From Fasciolopsis buskii (taxonomy: Eukaryota; Platyhelminthes; Trematoda; Plagiorchiida; Fasciolidae), in the NCBI GenBank assembly GCA_008360955.1, contig LUCM01006508.1, forward strand, positions 16,810 to 80,809: a stretch of 64,000 nt of DNA. The letters run 5' to 3'. Under the pieces are notes generated by a model. That model ran no database searches. It saw only the letters and a list, made by a program, of their open reading frames with translations, and was not told where the DNA came from. Of this stretch, positions 22,145 to 35,250 are shown in pieces (within the stretch, counting starts at the first letter, position 1; every line of letters starts with the position of its first letter). Position numbers and translations under genes: made by a program.

Positions 22145-23616
22145 GCCAGAACTATTGCGTTACGTGGCTCTCGTCAACTCAATCCAATAGGCCTATCAAC
22201 CGCACAATCTTCGTCCAGATACTTTTAAAAGCTTTCGATTAGACATTTTATATCAATACGAGGTAGTTGCTTCTCTACGGTACAGTACACTTTTATAACC
22301 TTACCATTATATGATACTTTAACAGTCATGATGTTATACTGCTTCCCCATCCATAACCTACTTATTCCCACCTGACGTCCCTAGAATATCGCGAGTCTAA
22401 ATCAATGTTATTTCGACGTAGCCGATCTGTACTCACTTTATAACCGAACACTAATTACCAAATACTTCATATGACTCTAATAGAAAGGACACAAACCACA
22501 GCCTCCAGGGCCCATTTATATCAGTGGAGGGACCAGTACAGAATCACAAAACGTCTCGACGGGTCAGGTGTGGTGAAGAGTCGGACGACAGTGAATAGCA
22601 GTTTATCACCAAAGCGATGAGAATCCTCAAACGTCGAGGTGACAGACGCCTTACCCAGTTGACCGCCACGGTTTTACAAACCTCGGCTAAATTAGTCTAG
22701 CTTGATTAACCACATACGTCCGTTGGTTCAACCAACTTATCACGACACTGTTCTGTCTACGTCTTCGGATCCGTGTTTGTATTTCCTCATAAGCCTTCGT
22801 CCGAGCACGAATCTGTGACTGTTCAGAACGTTTTCCGATAAATAATAACTTTCACATTTTGATACATCGATTTGGTTCATTCCCGTCAGACTCGGAGTGG
22901 ATACCTGTCTCTGAATCAGCTAGAACAAACCGTACCGAAGTCTCCTAAAGAGTATGCTCTGCTCTTGGATCAGCTATAACTCGAGATATGCCGCATGTAC
23001 CGTTCTGATCCTGACGACGCAGACATAAGCTGCCGAATTACTTCACTGATTTGGGGAATCGGGTATGTTCTCCAAGAATAACTTTATCTATGGACGACAG
23101 TTCAGTTTCACTGCACCAGCTCAAATGACTAACGGATTGTTTCTATTTCCCAATGGTAACTGTGCCGGCTTAATGTTAATCCTTCGCATGCCCAAGACCA
23201 AGGTAGCAACGAATAAAATGCTTTTGATAAATTCATTTTCTGGCAAAAATGGCTTCCAAATTGATAATAGTCCTGCTAGAAAGATGCTTCATTTAAATAA
23301 ACAGAAGAGCGCAAACGTAAACAAATACCTTTGCTGTGATCGTTTTGTATATCGGAGCGAGAACTCGATTCAGAGCCGCCCAAACGATCATAAAATTATA
23401 AATGAACAAAAAAAAGGCACTGCAAACCGCGATTTGGTGTAGACCGGAAACCAGATTTGGTAGTAGCGTTGAAAAAAACTGATTCATTTCATGTCTACAT
23501 GAGACAAGATCGAAAAATTGACCAATGACTGGGCAGATGAGTTAAAACGGCACACAGATTTGATGAAACAGAAATGTATTCGTTAAGACACTATTCAGTA
23601 TGTGACGACCCCTTAC
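22145..23616. other. Abl intron sequence; diverged interspersed repeat at about 22530-22700
   Basis: The tract GAGTCGGACGACAGTGAATA near 22575 and CCAGTTGACCGCCACGGTTT near 22660 recur in similar order at about 55190-55310 (GAGTCGGGCGACAGCGAATC and CCACCGCCACAGTTTA). This suggests an unclassified dispersed repeat. The rest shows nothing. Confidence 0.35.
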
Positions 23617-23794
23617 CTGTGAATAAAGTTGTTCGCCTCTAAATAGGACATTCCGGAAGCGATCTGAACTGCCATATATAACAAAACAGGCGGCGTTAAT
23701 TCACCTGGACTTCGTGTGCGTAGATAATTCAGTAAATTCCCGTTGCTCATGTACTCCGTTATGAGATACAGTGGAGGTTCGCGGGTACACACAC
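23617..23794 (-). CDS. Abl: Abl exon: hinge, gatekeeper and helix alphaE
   Basis: This 178-nt exon has acceptor TTACAG ending at 23795 and donor GTAAGG beginning at 23616. It enters with two bases completing Gly and leaves with AG of a split Arg codon. It encodes [15 protein letters not shown], then [27 protein letters not shown] and NNFIH. The gatekeeper residue is Thr (LITEY), as in human ABL1. The hinge aromatic that is Phe in ABL1 is Tyr here. The exon ends at the His of the HRD catalytic motif. Confidence 0.96.
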
Positions 23795-25088
23795 CTGTAA
23801 TAAGTAGTAGGCAAAAACATAAGAAAACTCAGATATAACAAAAAAGAAAAAAGCGCGAAAAAACTAAGTGGATGTTAACAAAGTGGACAACATAATAACG
23901 AAAAGGGGAAGACAAAGAATGAGAGAAAAAGTGGACCACTTTCGTTTATTTGGCACTGACTAATGGAAAACGAATACTGATTAAAGGCACGTAAGAAATG
24001 CAGTTGAATGAGCACAAAGGAACCAAATAACGTACTACAGTAATCAAAATTTGACGAGAACTCAAATTATCACGCAAAAATTAAATCAAAAAGCTTTTGA
24101 ATAACCCCCTCTAATACCATAAAACTAAATAACCAAGCATCAAAATTGCCAAGAGATAGCTTTTGCTCCACAATGGTTAAATGTAGTTTAAATGAACTTG
24201 CATGCCCTGCCACGCCGTCAATTGTATTGCACTGTTTGGGTTGTTGCGTACATAGGTATCCGCGTTTCAGTCAAAAAGGATGCGTTCGCCACCTCATTAC
24301 AATAATGAGTTGGGAAAAAGCGCAGCGAAAAAACATTTGAAATCAACAATGATCTGTTCTTGTTTGCTGAGAATTCGGGTTAGGTAGGGGACAGTTGAAA
24401 TCCTATAGATATTTATGCGAGAGGGCATGGAACGGAAGGTAGGACGTGCTCTGGCATGGGAACGGCATTTAAAAAGGCGATTGTGTAAGGGATGGGACGG
24501 ATCCTGAAAAATCTTGTGTGAATTTTTCGCACGCGGATAGATACATGTCACGTAATTTGGTGCAGAGTTCTTTCAGTTCTTTCAGATACACCACTAATAA
24601 TTGGCAATCCAAGACGAGGGGTTCTGAAATCTTTAGTAAACCAGCAAAAGCGACTAGGGGACAATAGAATAAAGTGCGAAAAAAAACACTGGTTAACAAT
24701 TAGGGAGACAGTGTTTTGCTTAACCTGGAAATGTAAAATCTGCTTCCTAAGATTTTTACACCAATGGAAACGTAAAACGAGTCTCTATCATTGGTAATTC
24801 TCAACTACCTGACGGAATCTACCCTAGTGAATGGTTCTCCATTAATGATCAAAGAGTCAGTCAGATAACGGGACCAATAGCAAGTTAACAAACATCGGAC
24901 ATATTTTGACAAACTGAGATTTTAGCCACAAAAGAATCATGAACGAGAGAAAAGTTGCTGGAAAAGTCCAGGAAATCTTCAGTCCCAAAGACAGCCTGAC
25001 AGGGAGGTGCGCCGTCATTATATGTGAACGACTGACCGGGGAAACTGGCATGTAGGTCGCTGATGTATATTGAAACAAGTAAGGAGAA
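23795..25088. other. Abl intron sequence, possible old repeat at about 24200-24660
   Basis: Tracts such as GGGACAGTTGAAATCCTATAGATA (about 24388) and GGCGATTGTGTAAGGGATGG (about 24476) have diverged counterparts in the same order at about 41180-41300. No protein motif identifies the element. Confidence 0.3.
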
Positions 25089-25089
25089 A

Positions 25090-26050
25090 AGGAATTAGGA
25101 ATTATTTACCAACGGGGTAGATTTATTTCTTCCTAGTCTTTTGCACTGAGTTTTCTTAATGAAGTAGTCTGACAATTGTGCCAAGAAGCGACTGGGACAG
25201 CTGAAATGTTCATGCTTGCAAAGAAATAATAGCTGCAGAACAGAGTCGAGTGCAGAAGCAAAATCTGAGAAAGCAAATCGGACAGATCTGGTAGATGCGT
25301 CCAAGGATTTGGTGATTTTATTAACCAGGGAAGCCACAGCATCCAAAACGAAACTGTTTGGTTTGTATGTAGAGTGAAGGAGGTCATCAGGCACACTAAC
25401 AGAAAAAGTTAGACGACTCAGGACGGAACGCTCTGTTAATTTAAGACCGCATAATGTAAGAGCGATTGGATGAAAACGTCTGACTGGAATACTTGAATTA
25501 CTAGATTTGGGGATGGGCACAATAGTGACCGGTCTCCAACAATCGGAAATGAAATGTTTGCATAAGGAGGTATTGAGAAGAGAAGTAAATGCATCAGTAC
25601 GTGAAGCCACATCGTACTTTAGAGGTGGAGACATCATCAGGGTCTATACCGATGGTTATTTTGGTGAAGCGATGGAGTTTGAACACTTCTGGCTTAGAAA
25701 TGGGTGTTACATTAGCGCATTCATCCGGGACCCGTGAGACTGCAGAGTCATTACGTGGATAAATAAACAATACGTTGTTACTTTCTACATATGCAACACG
25801 GCATATTGGTTTCGTTTTTTTTCCACAAGAAACCCGAATTCCTTTCCAGAGGCGTCTGGTGTTGCAATTAGTCAGAAGTTGGCTCGCATACGACGAGTTT
25901 TACTTCCTTCGCTAGTAAGGATGAAAGCAATCTGACATTTTTGGAATCCCGTAATTTACAGAACCGTTCCTTCCGCCTCCTTGAGGCCTTCAGTTTGGAT
26001 GAAGCAATAAGACCGTTACAGAGAAAGTTTCTAGGGGAAAACAAATATCA
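25090..26050 (-). mobile_element. CR1-like retrotransposon, degenerate RT part
   Basis: A 180-residue minus frame (25637-25095) carries CWRPVTIVPIPKSS, RFHPIALTLCGLKLTERSVL, DAVASLVNKITKSLDASTR and FAFSDFASALDSV. These correspond to TSSGLKLTERD, SLIHHIYKSLTASM and FLDYSSAFDTV in the copy at 0.64-2.13 kb. Upstream, an IGIDPDDVST tract (about 25640-25660) matches IGIDPDSLPP. The region carrying YADD is missing. Confidence 0.7.
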
Positions 26051-27289
26051 AAGATAAGATTGAGTGTGCCTACAAAAAGATAGACATTAGTATTCAGAAA
26101 TCCAAAAGGAAATTACGAACTTGCGGATCTTCATTTTACAAGATCAGCTTAAACGTTTAAAAATACCGTTACTCGTCCTCTTAGAAGAATGAGACAGGGA
26201 GACGTAAATAGCCGACCATCGTCAGTGGGGACAGCATGATAATTACAAAATTTTCCTACCATCGGTTGTCCACTGTCACTTCTTCTAATCACCTCTAAGT
26301 AGCTCTATACAAATGTCCCCTTTTTCCCTCTGGGATGCACAAACCGCAATCGACAAGAAATCTCGTCTCACAAGAGGATTACTAGTTCTTGTTGGGCAAG
26401 TGGCATGACAGCCTGTGGTTTCCAGGCCCTAATGTAGTGGTTGGAACTGCTGTCCTACTATGCTTGATATAATGGCTTTGACTGGAAACAGGGGTATGCA
26501 GCGCATCACGACGCGGAATATAATTTAAAAGCGCCAACAGGAGATGAGAAAAATCTATATAGGAAATTATATCGTTATATTAGGATGCCGAAAACTTGAG
26601 TATTATTTGCATGATTTCAACTGACTTCCTGTCTTGTGCGCAAACAACAATGTTCAACAGACCAAGTTCCCATATTGCATATTTGGCCATATATGTGGCT
26701 AAAAGTATATAACGTTGTAACATTATGGTAGACAAGAGATCAATTCTAGCTCCTTTTGGCAGATAGGGCTGTCATCGGTTAACCGATACTCACAATGGAT
26801 CGCATGAATTGAATAAGGGAGCCCAACGACAACCGATACGCTCACTTACCAAGGGCGCTTTATGGAGAATTTAGCTCGGGTAGAAGTTGAAGGCGTTCAG
26901 AATAACTCGCCGCTTTTTCATCGAGGCGTTGGAAATAGTGTCAAAACTAACCTGCCAGATAGTTGGCCCTCGAGTAACTATTCTGATCGCACTGAAAGAG
27001 CACTATCAAGCGAGCATCACAATGCAAACAACATAAAAAACAGCGTTGGTGAATATTCTATTCCGTCAACATTTCGATTACCGTGGGGAAGCCATCGAAA
27101 CGTGAAAACGTCCGAAAAAAGCGCATTAGCTTTCCAATACATTCCGTCCTTGCTCGATCTCGATATTTAAAAGTAGCATCACATTTCATACAAGATGTGT
27201 CGAGCAGCGGGCCACCAGAAACCACACCTCGAACAGCCGTTGCAAAAGCGAGGACTCTTAAGGGGAAGACTGCATATGTTGCGCATCGG
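26051..27289. other. Abl intron sequence without recognised element
   Basis: No feature was recognised between the CR1-like fragment and RTE copy A'. The boundary at about 27290 is a sharp 3' truncation of the RTE. Confidence 0.4.
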
Positions 27290-30200
27290 CTGTCGAAAAC
27301 CTCTAACCGACGAACATAGCCCACACGCATAGTCCACGTCACGCAACCGTACAACAGAACTGAACGCACTGCAGCACAGTACACACGACCACTCAACTTC
27401 AGTGAAATATCAGGCCGACGCCACAAGTGCTTCAATCCAGCGTAAGCTGCACGAGCCTTGGATATACGCATACTTACCTCCAATCCCGAGCTACCATCGT
27501 TAGACACGCAGCTACCAAGATAGGTGAAACGGTTCACAGTCGTCATTTCCTCTCCATCCAGTATCAAGTTCGGCGCTGCTGTCGTCCAGTCCTGTAACAG
27601 TACTTTGCACTTTGAAGGTGCAAACCACATGCCAAACCCAGCAACCGATCTCAACAGTCTATCTAGTGCCCGTTGTGCATGGTCCGCAGACTCGAACAGA
27701 CACACGACGTCGTCTGCGTAATCTAGGTCGCATAGCTTCCGTCCACTTCCCAGTTCGACTCCTACATCTCGGAGACCTCCTAAAGCATCTTCCATCACCT
27801 CGTCCATGACGAAGTTGAACAAGAATGGAGAGATGGGACACCCTTGTCGAACGCCACTAGTCGGTTCGAATGAACGTGACAGTTCACCGTATACCCTAAC
27901 GCGACCATAGGTACGCAACAGGTTCACAAACTTCGTTGGCATACCCTTCCGGTGGAGAACACTGAGTAGTGCTGGTCGATCCACGGAGTCGAAAGCACCT
28001 TTCAAGTCGGGGAAGACTACAATCGTAGGGCGGCGGTGCGTGTGGCGCGTTTCGAGTATCGGTCGAAGAGTGAATATTTCGTCGATGCAACCTCGACCTG
28101 GCCGAAATCCGGCCTGTTGTTCGCGGATATTACTCTCGCGAATAGGTGTCAAACGGCGCAGCATCATCGAAGCCAATACCTTAGTATCTATCGGAATTAA
28201 AATAATCCCACGATGATTGCTACAGTCACTCCGTGTGCCCTTCTTGAAGATGAGTATAATCATTGACTCACCTCAAGATAACGGAATACGCTCCTCGTTA
28301 CAAATATCATGAAGCAAGAAGGTAAGTGATTTCACCAGCACTTCTCCACCCAATTTGAAAAGAACTGGAGGAAGTTCGTCTGGACCGGCAGCTTTTCCCC
28401 TCTTCAGAAGCCCAATATTCGACTGCACTTCCACTTCCGTTGGGGGATCAAGTGAAACCTCCCAAGGATTCACAGCTCCAGACGTCGGACTAGATACGAT
28501 AGCGTATGGCCAGCTAAAATGATTCTTGAAGTGCTCTGCCCAACGATCCAGTCTTTCCTGTCTACCATGGATGAGCTCTCCATTTTTATCGCACACGACT
28601 TTACTAACCGAAGTTCGCCGTTGTCGCCCACCGCTGTCGCGTATGAGCTCCATTAGACTTAGCGACGCTTGCGAGATCCAGTGTTTTTGATGAACACTAG
28701 ATCTGGGACCGCAGGCGACATTTGCTGCCAAATGCATCGCCTGCTAAATTTGATCCCACTGCTCCCCTATACTGCTACTGGTCGCAGTTCTTAGTTTCTC
28801 GGGTAGTTCCTGTTCGTAGCTGCTGCGAACAGCCGAATCAGACAAACGTTCGACAGCCAATCGGATTTGTGGCCTGCGTCGATGGTCATTCAGCTGCAGC
28901 AAAAATCGCATTAAAACTGAGGCATGGTCCGATTCGACGTACGTGTTCCAGTACGATCTACAGTTCTAGACAGAACCGTGCCAACGGTAGCTAACCCCAA
29001 TATGGTCAATTTGACTCAAAGTACCTGTCGAGTTAAAACGCCATGTTGCTGTGCGACGCGAACTGTGTCGGAAATTCGTACTAGATAGGAATAAATGATT
29101 ATCTGCACAGAATTGAAGAAGTCTTTCCCCGTTGTCTGTCCGTTGTGCAGGCAAGGCGCATTGCCCGCCTAAACAGGACTCCGATGCACTCAGTGCATTA
29201 AAGTCACCTGCTATCACTACAATATCAGAGCTTTTGCTCTTCCGAACAAGAGTGACGAGGTTATCGTAAAACTCGTCCTTCTCCATGTCAGTGCTGCAGT
29301 CTGTGGGAGCGTATGCCGAGATAACAAATAAACTACGCTTAACACTACTATCCTTCAGGACGCCGACTGATCCCTGCAATCTCACAGCACACAAGCGACT
29401 GTTGACTGGGATCCAATCTAAAAGGGCTGCTTCAGCCTTCTCACTCAAGACTATTCCTACACCACGTTGACCCACAGCTTGAGCTGCTTCGTCTCCTGAA
29501 GTGCGAAGAAAATATCTTGACGAGACATTTGGCGCAGTCAGTTGAATTACTCTAGTCTACTCGAATCCTGAATTCGTGTTTCACTCACGCAGCAGACATC
29601 AATAGAAAGTGAGTCAGTTCACTGTCAGAGCCAAACACGCCCGTTGGCCAGCCTGCATTAAAGTGCGCACATTGAAGGAATCCAGATGCAGAGGCTGACG
29701 AGGCCTGAGAAAATGTGAGCTAACAGACTGAAAACCACCTACTACACTACTTGTCAACGAACCGTTGCGAGTATTGGGCGTGTTGTCAATGGAAATACTA
29801 TGGGTAGGCAGAAGGGGCAAACAGATTGGGTTGGAAACAGAAGAGACAGGTTGAATAAAAGAGAGGGAACTCCGAGTAGTAGCATACTTATCACTACCCA
29901 CCCTTCCCCCGCTCGATGCAATGGGCAGCGCGGTCCTGATTATCCTGCGCGACGACCGATGCAGTATGGAATTATTTGTAGGCGTGTAACTAATGGGGAA
30001 TAATGGACGGGTACTGCTAGGGAGTCCAGCCGTTAGGCAGAAGAACGATTAGGATTCTCAACCAAAGCCTTTGGTTCTGACAAGAACCTGACCGCAAGGC
30101 AGCGAGGTACAGCTGAGTGGGCACCCATCTACTTGGATCAATTATTCTTCCACTCGTTTTTGTGATTGAGCTGCTAACTCAGATCAACTCCCAACTTGGA

Positions 30201-30350
30201 GAACCAGTAGACCACTTCGTCAGGCCTCAATCCATTGACCTTCCAAGCATGATTGGATCTTCGGCTTGAGATAAGCCATCCTGTATTGCACGTTGGGTTA
30301 TGGAGGCAGGCAAGCCGTCACACTACGTCAAGGTGTACTCTCGTTGTATC
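27290..30350 (-). mobile_element. RTE-like retrotransposon copy A' (direct repeat of copy A)
   Basis: It matches 12296-15335 at a constant offset of 15015 bases upstream of the 26-bp indel and 14989 below it. A 401-codon minus frame (28263-27058) contains an intact RT core with GFRPGRGC, VRQGCPISPFLFN and LDYADDVVCLFES, then runs past the truncation into host sequence. The same deletion (ASLSLMELIRDSGG) and the same TGA after ERIPLS as in copy A are present. The endonuclease frame (29475-28966) is identical in length to that of A. Differences include FPDLKG for FLDLKG. The 3' end is missing. Confidence 0.88.
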
Positions 30351-30849
30351 AGAGAAATCTTTCTTAAAATTTCGAAGATCAACACAGTTAGAGCTCCAAC
30401 ATTATATGTTCTTGACGTGGACGCAGCACCATCCACGGTCAGCATGTCAACACCCTTCTTGAGGAATAGTTAGATTTCAAGCATACAAAAGTCACCAGTG
30501 AACCAACGTAAACAATACCACTCCTTTTGAAAGTTAACTTCCCAACGCTTTGGTATAATGCACTAGAACTAGTATGCTCTTGCCGAGAGTATAAGGGGAT
30601 CAGTTAGGAGGCTTCAGGGGCCCCTCGGGACGCATGACGTTTGGCATTGGATCAAAAACGATTAGTCTAGACACATAAAAGTCGGGGAAATCTGTAATAC
30701 ATAATGAATCGACCAGCCGATGATGAACCATGCTACCAATGATTCGGTTTCTCACAACTATTAACGTCGCAACTGACTGCCAACTAATAAGCTGAACAAC
30801 CATACGGAAGAAGAAAGATTTCGAATGCAAGAGTGCAACTATGAGGTTG

Positions 30850-32490
30850 AGCCATCTCATCTACTGTATTCAACTATCGCTTAAGAGGGTTTGTGGACCC
30901 CAACCTGCAAGGGATCCGTTGATAAATGCTTCATACATTTTGTCATTTCGTCGATTGGCCGCCTCGATCCAATCTATAACTACCTCGCAGTGCAGCAGTC
31001 GTCCTGTGGGCATGTGCAAAATACGATGCAACCAGCCTAACCTATTAACATTTAGTGTCCGTTGTAAATATTGAAACGCACGACCCAGAACCTCACGCCT
31101 AACTCATGAGTTAGCCATAATATTCTCCCACTATATTGTACCAATACTACGAAGACAAAGGATTTCGGGCAGCACACTTGTCCTCAACGGCCATATTTCT
31201 GAGCCGCATGGCAGGACTGACCTTATGGTTGTTGTTAGACCCGAATTTTGTTCGGTATCCGGATATCATGTCGTCGGCAAAGATGCCTTAGATTGGCGAT
31301 CGTCAACCGATCCATCCGTATGCCCAAAGATTATCGTCCATTTTACAGTACCTGAAACGTGAATTATGGAGATAGATGGAACGACCAAACTTAGTCAGCT
31401 GGTAGGACACTCCCAGAAATACCGTACATCTAATCCACACATGTTTGCTGAATCTGTTTGTACAACTAACCCCTGCTCTTGGATGCTACCTAGCAGCACT
31501 GAATAACAGTGAAAGAAAACTCAAACAATCACAAGAATGAAGAACCATAGGGGCTGGAACATTTCGAATGTGGGGAAACCATTGATTATTGCACTGAATC
31601 ATCCGCCTAAAGTTTCCAAGCATCGTGTTATCAGATCTAGTGGACCAAAACTTTATAAGCTGCCAGGACCTTCTCAAGACAGTTAGGTTAAGGTCTTCAA
31701 ACACCTCATCCAGTTCATGGATTGACCATCTTGAGTAATCTCTTAAGCATTAATTACCTCGAAGAATAGCGCAAATTGAAGGAGTCGGCCTGCGGTCATA
31801 CTTAAATTTAATCTCCATTCCACCAACTAAGCTTTGAGATCTAATACCTCACTTCCCACCTCCGAGTGATAAAAGAAACGCTCATACCAAATCTGAGCTC
31901 TACTAAAAAGAGACCGGTGTTCAAACATGTGCCCACAACAGTCATGATTCGGAATCATATGAAAATACCGATTGGTAAATACCCATCGAGCTTTCTGTAT
32001 ACGCGAGGAATTTTGAGCGGATATACGATCACAAGGTGACTGTTTAAATACGAAACCTGTTTGATTCGTCTAGTCCTCTGATCCAAAAAGCAAGCTCGTC
32101 TTCCATCGAATCTAGTCGTGCATCAGAATTACGCACTTGGAAGCGGTAAAACGCATCGAAAACTCACACGGTCCAGGGAAACCCGGCATCTACTTGGTTC
32201 TTCAATCAAAAGCACATTAACAGCAGATCCTAAGTCAGCAAATATCAATACCACTATTCTCACAGGGGGATAAAGCGATTTCCGACCTCATCTCAACTCC
32301 AAAAAACATTACCTCTCCTGGTGATTTCGAGTGAAAGATTGCCGTAAGCACGAACTTAGCTTCGGCTGTTCGTATAAAAAGATTGGAAAAGTGGAATGAA
32401 TTTAACTGGCACATACTTCAGTGAGAAGTCTCATTAGAGAACTGCACGGTCGACTGAGTCCAATGTCTCTTTCCGACCAAGGAAGACAGA
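30850..32490 (-). mobile_element. Old, strongly decayed RTE-like retrotransposon
   Basis: From 5' to 3' on the minus strand I can read LGRKETLDSVDRAVL (about 32480-32435), FTASKCVILMHD (about 32140), SSRIQKARWVFTN (about 32010-31970) and RLGWLHRILHMPTGRL (about 31050-31000). Near 30905, GWGP appears. These correspond in order to LDLKGAFDSVDRPALL, APSKCKVLLQDW, SMRISKARAAY, RLRWLGHVLRM and GWGPKDP of younger copies. It has many stops and belongs to a different lineage. Confidence 0.6.
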
Positions 32491-33640
32491 AACCATGGGC
32501 CTATGAAGGGTGTGCATATATTTTAACACCTGTCGTAGATAGAGGTGATGCAACAATTTATGCGTTACTCAGCCACTATCAAAAACGGAATTTGTGCATA
32601 CTGTTCTGTCGTTATCAGATAATAACGCAAGACTACACTTTTCGTGAAACAACGTTCCAATGGGAGCAAATTAATATTCAGTGTTCAAAATATCGGTCTG
32701 AAATAAAGTGATCCGGTCGAACTCGCTTGCACCTTATACGATAAAGCTTATGGAAGGACGAGAAAGAATCTTGAAGTCTGTTAAGCAGGTCAGGTGTCCT
32801 AATAAATACGTACTTTTCATGTGGGCAAACATGTTTCTTCTGGAACTGTGGTCCCACGGGTTAAACAAAAGTCATTCGAGCGAACGTTGGGATCAGAAGA
32901 ACCAGTACCGTAAAATTCTCAAATATTTCAGTGTACCGAAACGGACAACAAGATGTATTGACTGGTTCAACGAGGCCCAGACAACAACATCAGTTTTAGC
33001 ACAATACGGATTTAGTGAACGTCTGGGGAGACATGTGTTGAGAAGATCAGTATGCAACCGTCTCCGAACGGTTTTGTTCGCGACCAAATCCGGATCGGAC
33101 AAATCTCTAAACCCAATCGAGCACAACTATAACGGCAACTTTCCCGGAACAACAAAAAAAGTTGCACATTGCCCTTTTTCTGCGGAGGACGTTCATGCGC
33201 GTCACAGTATAAAAGCAATTCTGTAGTCACGTTGATCACCTGATCCCAGACCAGTGAAACGGTTGTAGGACCAGCTTAGGAGAAAAAATATGGTATAGGT
33301 CAAATGTATTAGGGAGATGAAGGAAGAGTGGTATCGTATGTCACGGCATCTTAGCCGACTGATGACAATAAACATGGGACGATGGGTAAGCACTGCAATA
33401 TCGTTTAAATGTGGTCCAGTCGTGTAAAGGTAACAGATCGCTTGAAAATAACTGCACTACTCCATTTACAAAACATTTCTGACTTCGATAATATACGTTT
33501 TGGAGAACGAATGCAAAAAAATCAGGAAATTCATCTTTATTGTTCGGCAGTGGATAATAATAATAATAAGCCTAACAAGAAGATAAGAAAAATCAATTGC
33601 AACGGAATAACACCTAGAGTATAAGAACCACGAAGCGCTG
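32491..33640. other. Abl intron sequence; 172-codon ORF of doubtful meaning
   Basis: A 172-codon plus-strand frame (32708-33226) is the longest non-repeat ORF here. It has no recognisable motif, signal peptide or splice context and is overlapped by a 77-codon frame on the other strand, so I do not call it a gene. Confidence 0.3.
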
Positions 33641-34350
33641 CTTGCTGTCAGGAAAATTCCCACTACTTTATTCAACCTGTCTATTCTGTCTCCAACTCAT
33701 TCTCTCTGCTCCTCTGACTATTCATAATGTCCCGCTGATAACACGCTCGATACTCGTAACGGTCCATTGTCAAACAGTGGAGTAAGTGGTTATTAGTCTG
33801 CTAACTCACATGTTCTCAAGCCTCTTCAGCCTCTGAATCTCGGTTCCTGCAATGTGCGCACTCTCATGCAGTTTGTTCAACAGGCGTGTTGACTCCTAAC
33901 AACTGACTCACTGTCGATTGATGTCTGCTGCATCAGGATTCGAGTAGAGTAATTCAATTAACTGCGCCTAACATTTCCTATGAACCTTACGAGACGATGC
34001 ATCTCAAGCTGTGGGCCAACAGTCTTAAGTGAGAACGATGAAGCCATCCTTCTAGTCTGGATCCCGGTTAACAGGAATCAGGCAGCACTTGAAAGGACAG
34101 CTGTGCTAAACGAAATCTATTTGTCATCTCGGCATACGCACCAACAGACTGCAGCACGGACATGCCAAAAGACCAGTTTTATGACGAACTTGTCACTCCC
34201 GTTCGGAGGAACAAAGGCTCCGAAATCGTAGATGACTTTAATGCACACAATGGAGAACAGTATAGCCTGTATAGGTGGGCGGTGCTCTTAGCCTGCTCAG
34301 CGAGCAGATAACGGGGAAAGACTTTTCCTGTTTTGTACGAACAATTACTA
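33640..34350 (+). mobile_element. RTE-like 5' part (endonuclease), decayed
   Basis: The plus strand reads LGSCNVRTLMQ (about 33840), then SLSIDVCC, ILLVWIPVN and, near 34310, ADNGERL followed by a CTNNY-like tract. This is the same order as the endonuclease of copy A, with stops. It is cut at about 34350 by the tail of a minus-strand copy. Confidence 0.6.
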
Positions 34351-35250
34351 TCACCAACACCAGCATCATCGTTCAACGTTAAACAGCAAGGTAAAGCTAA
34401 CTGACCGCTGCATTTTTCCCAGGGTTAAATGCTTCTATAGAGAGAGTGAATATCCGAAGGGGACAGGAAGTGAACCTACACAGGCCCTGTTGCAGCCAAA
34501 ATAAGGAACATAGCCTAACTGTAAAAACGCACTCTTACAATTATTCTGATTCAATGGAAAATGAAAATACCATTGCCACTGTTCACGGTTCACTGCCTTA
34601 TTCTTCAGAGTCTCCAGCCAGCTGTTTGACAGGCCTCCGGGACCCCAAACACGGAGCAGCACCCAATACTACACTCCTCACCCCTATTTTACTCATCCAG
34701 CCATTCCATCCAATCCTAGTCATACAACGTAGACATCGGTCGAGGAAAACCTCTAACCGACGAACATCTCCGACATGCATACTCCATGTTTTTCAACCAT
34801 ACGACAGAACTGAGCGCACTGCGCCACAGTACACAAGAACTTTTAACTTCAAGGAAATATAAAGCCGACGCCACAAGTGCTTCAGTCCGGTGTAAGCGGT
34901 TTGAGCCTTCGATATACCTCTACTGCCGAGCTACCATCATTCGACTCAAATCTACCAAGGTAAGTGAAACCGCCCACAATTGTTAGTTCCGCTACGCTCA
35001 GCACAAAGTTCGGCACTGCTGTCGTCCAGTTCTGCGACAGCACTTTATTCTTTGAAGATGCGAAGCAATGGCCAAACCGAGCGACCGACCTCGAAAGTCT
35101 ATCTAGTGCCCGTCAGGCATGGTCCGCAGATTCAAAAAAGCACACGACATCATCTGCGTAGTCTAGGTCACATAGCTTCGCTCGATTTCTCAGTTCGACT
35201 ACTACACCCCAGAGACCTCCTAAATCATCTTCGATCACCTCGTCCCAAAC
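34351..35250 (-). mobile_element. RTE-like 3' fragment nested in opposite orientation
   Basis: The minus strand runs from a diverged YADD-region tract (CDLDYADDVVCFFES-like, about 35170) through ISKAQTAYTGLKHLWRR-like sequence and MHVGDVRRLEVFLDRC to GPGGLSNSWLETLKN. It ends at the family 3' end with a GATGATG-type tail at about 34351-34370. It is 5'-truncated at about 35250, where a plus-strand RTE piece begins. Confidence 0.65.

Noticed and set aside
27058..28263. 401-codon ORF that might be taken as a gene
   Set aside because: It is the RT of RTE copy A' running past its truncated end into intron sequence.
32708..33226. 172-codon plus-strand ORF
   Set aside because: No motif, no splice context, an overlapping open frame on the other strand, and it lies in an intron rich in repeats.
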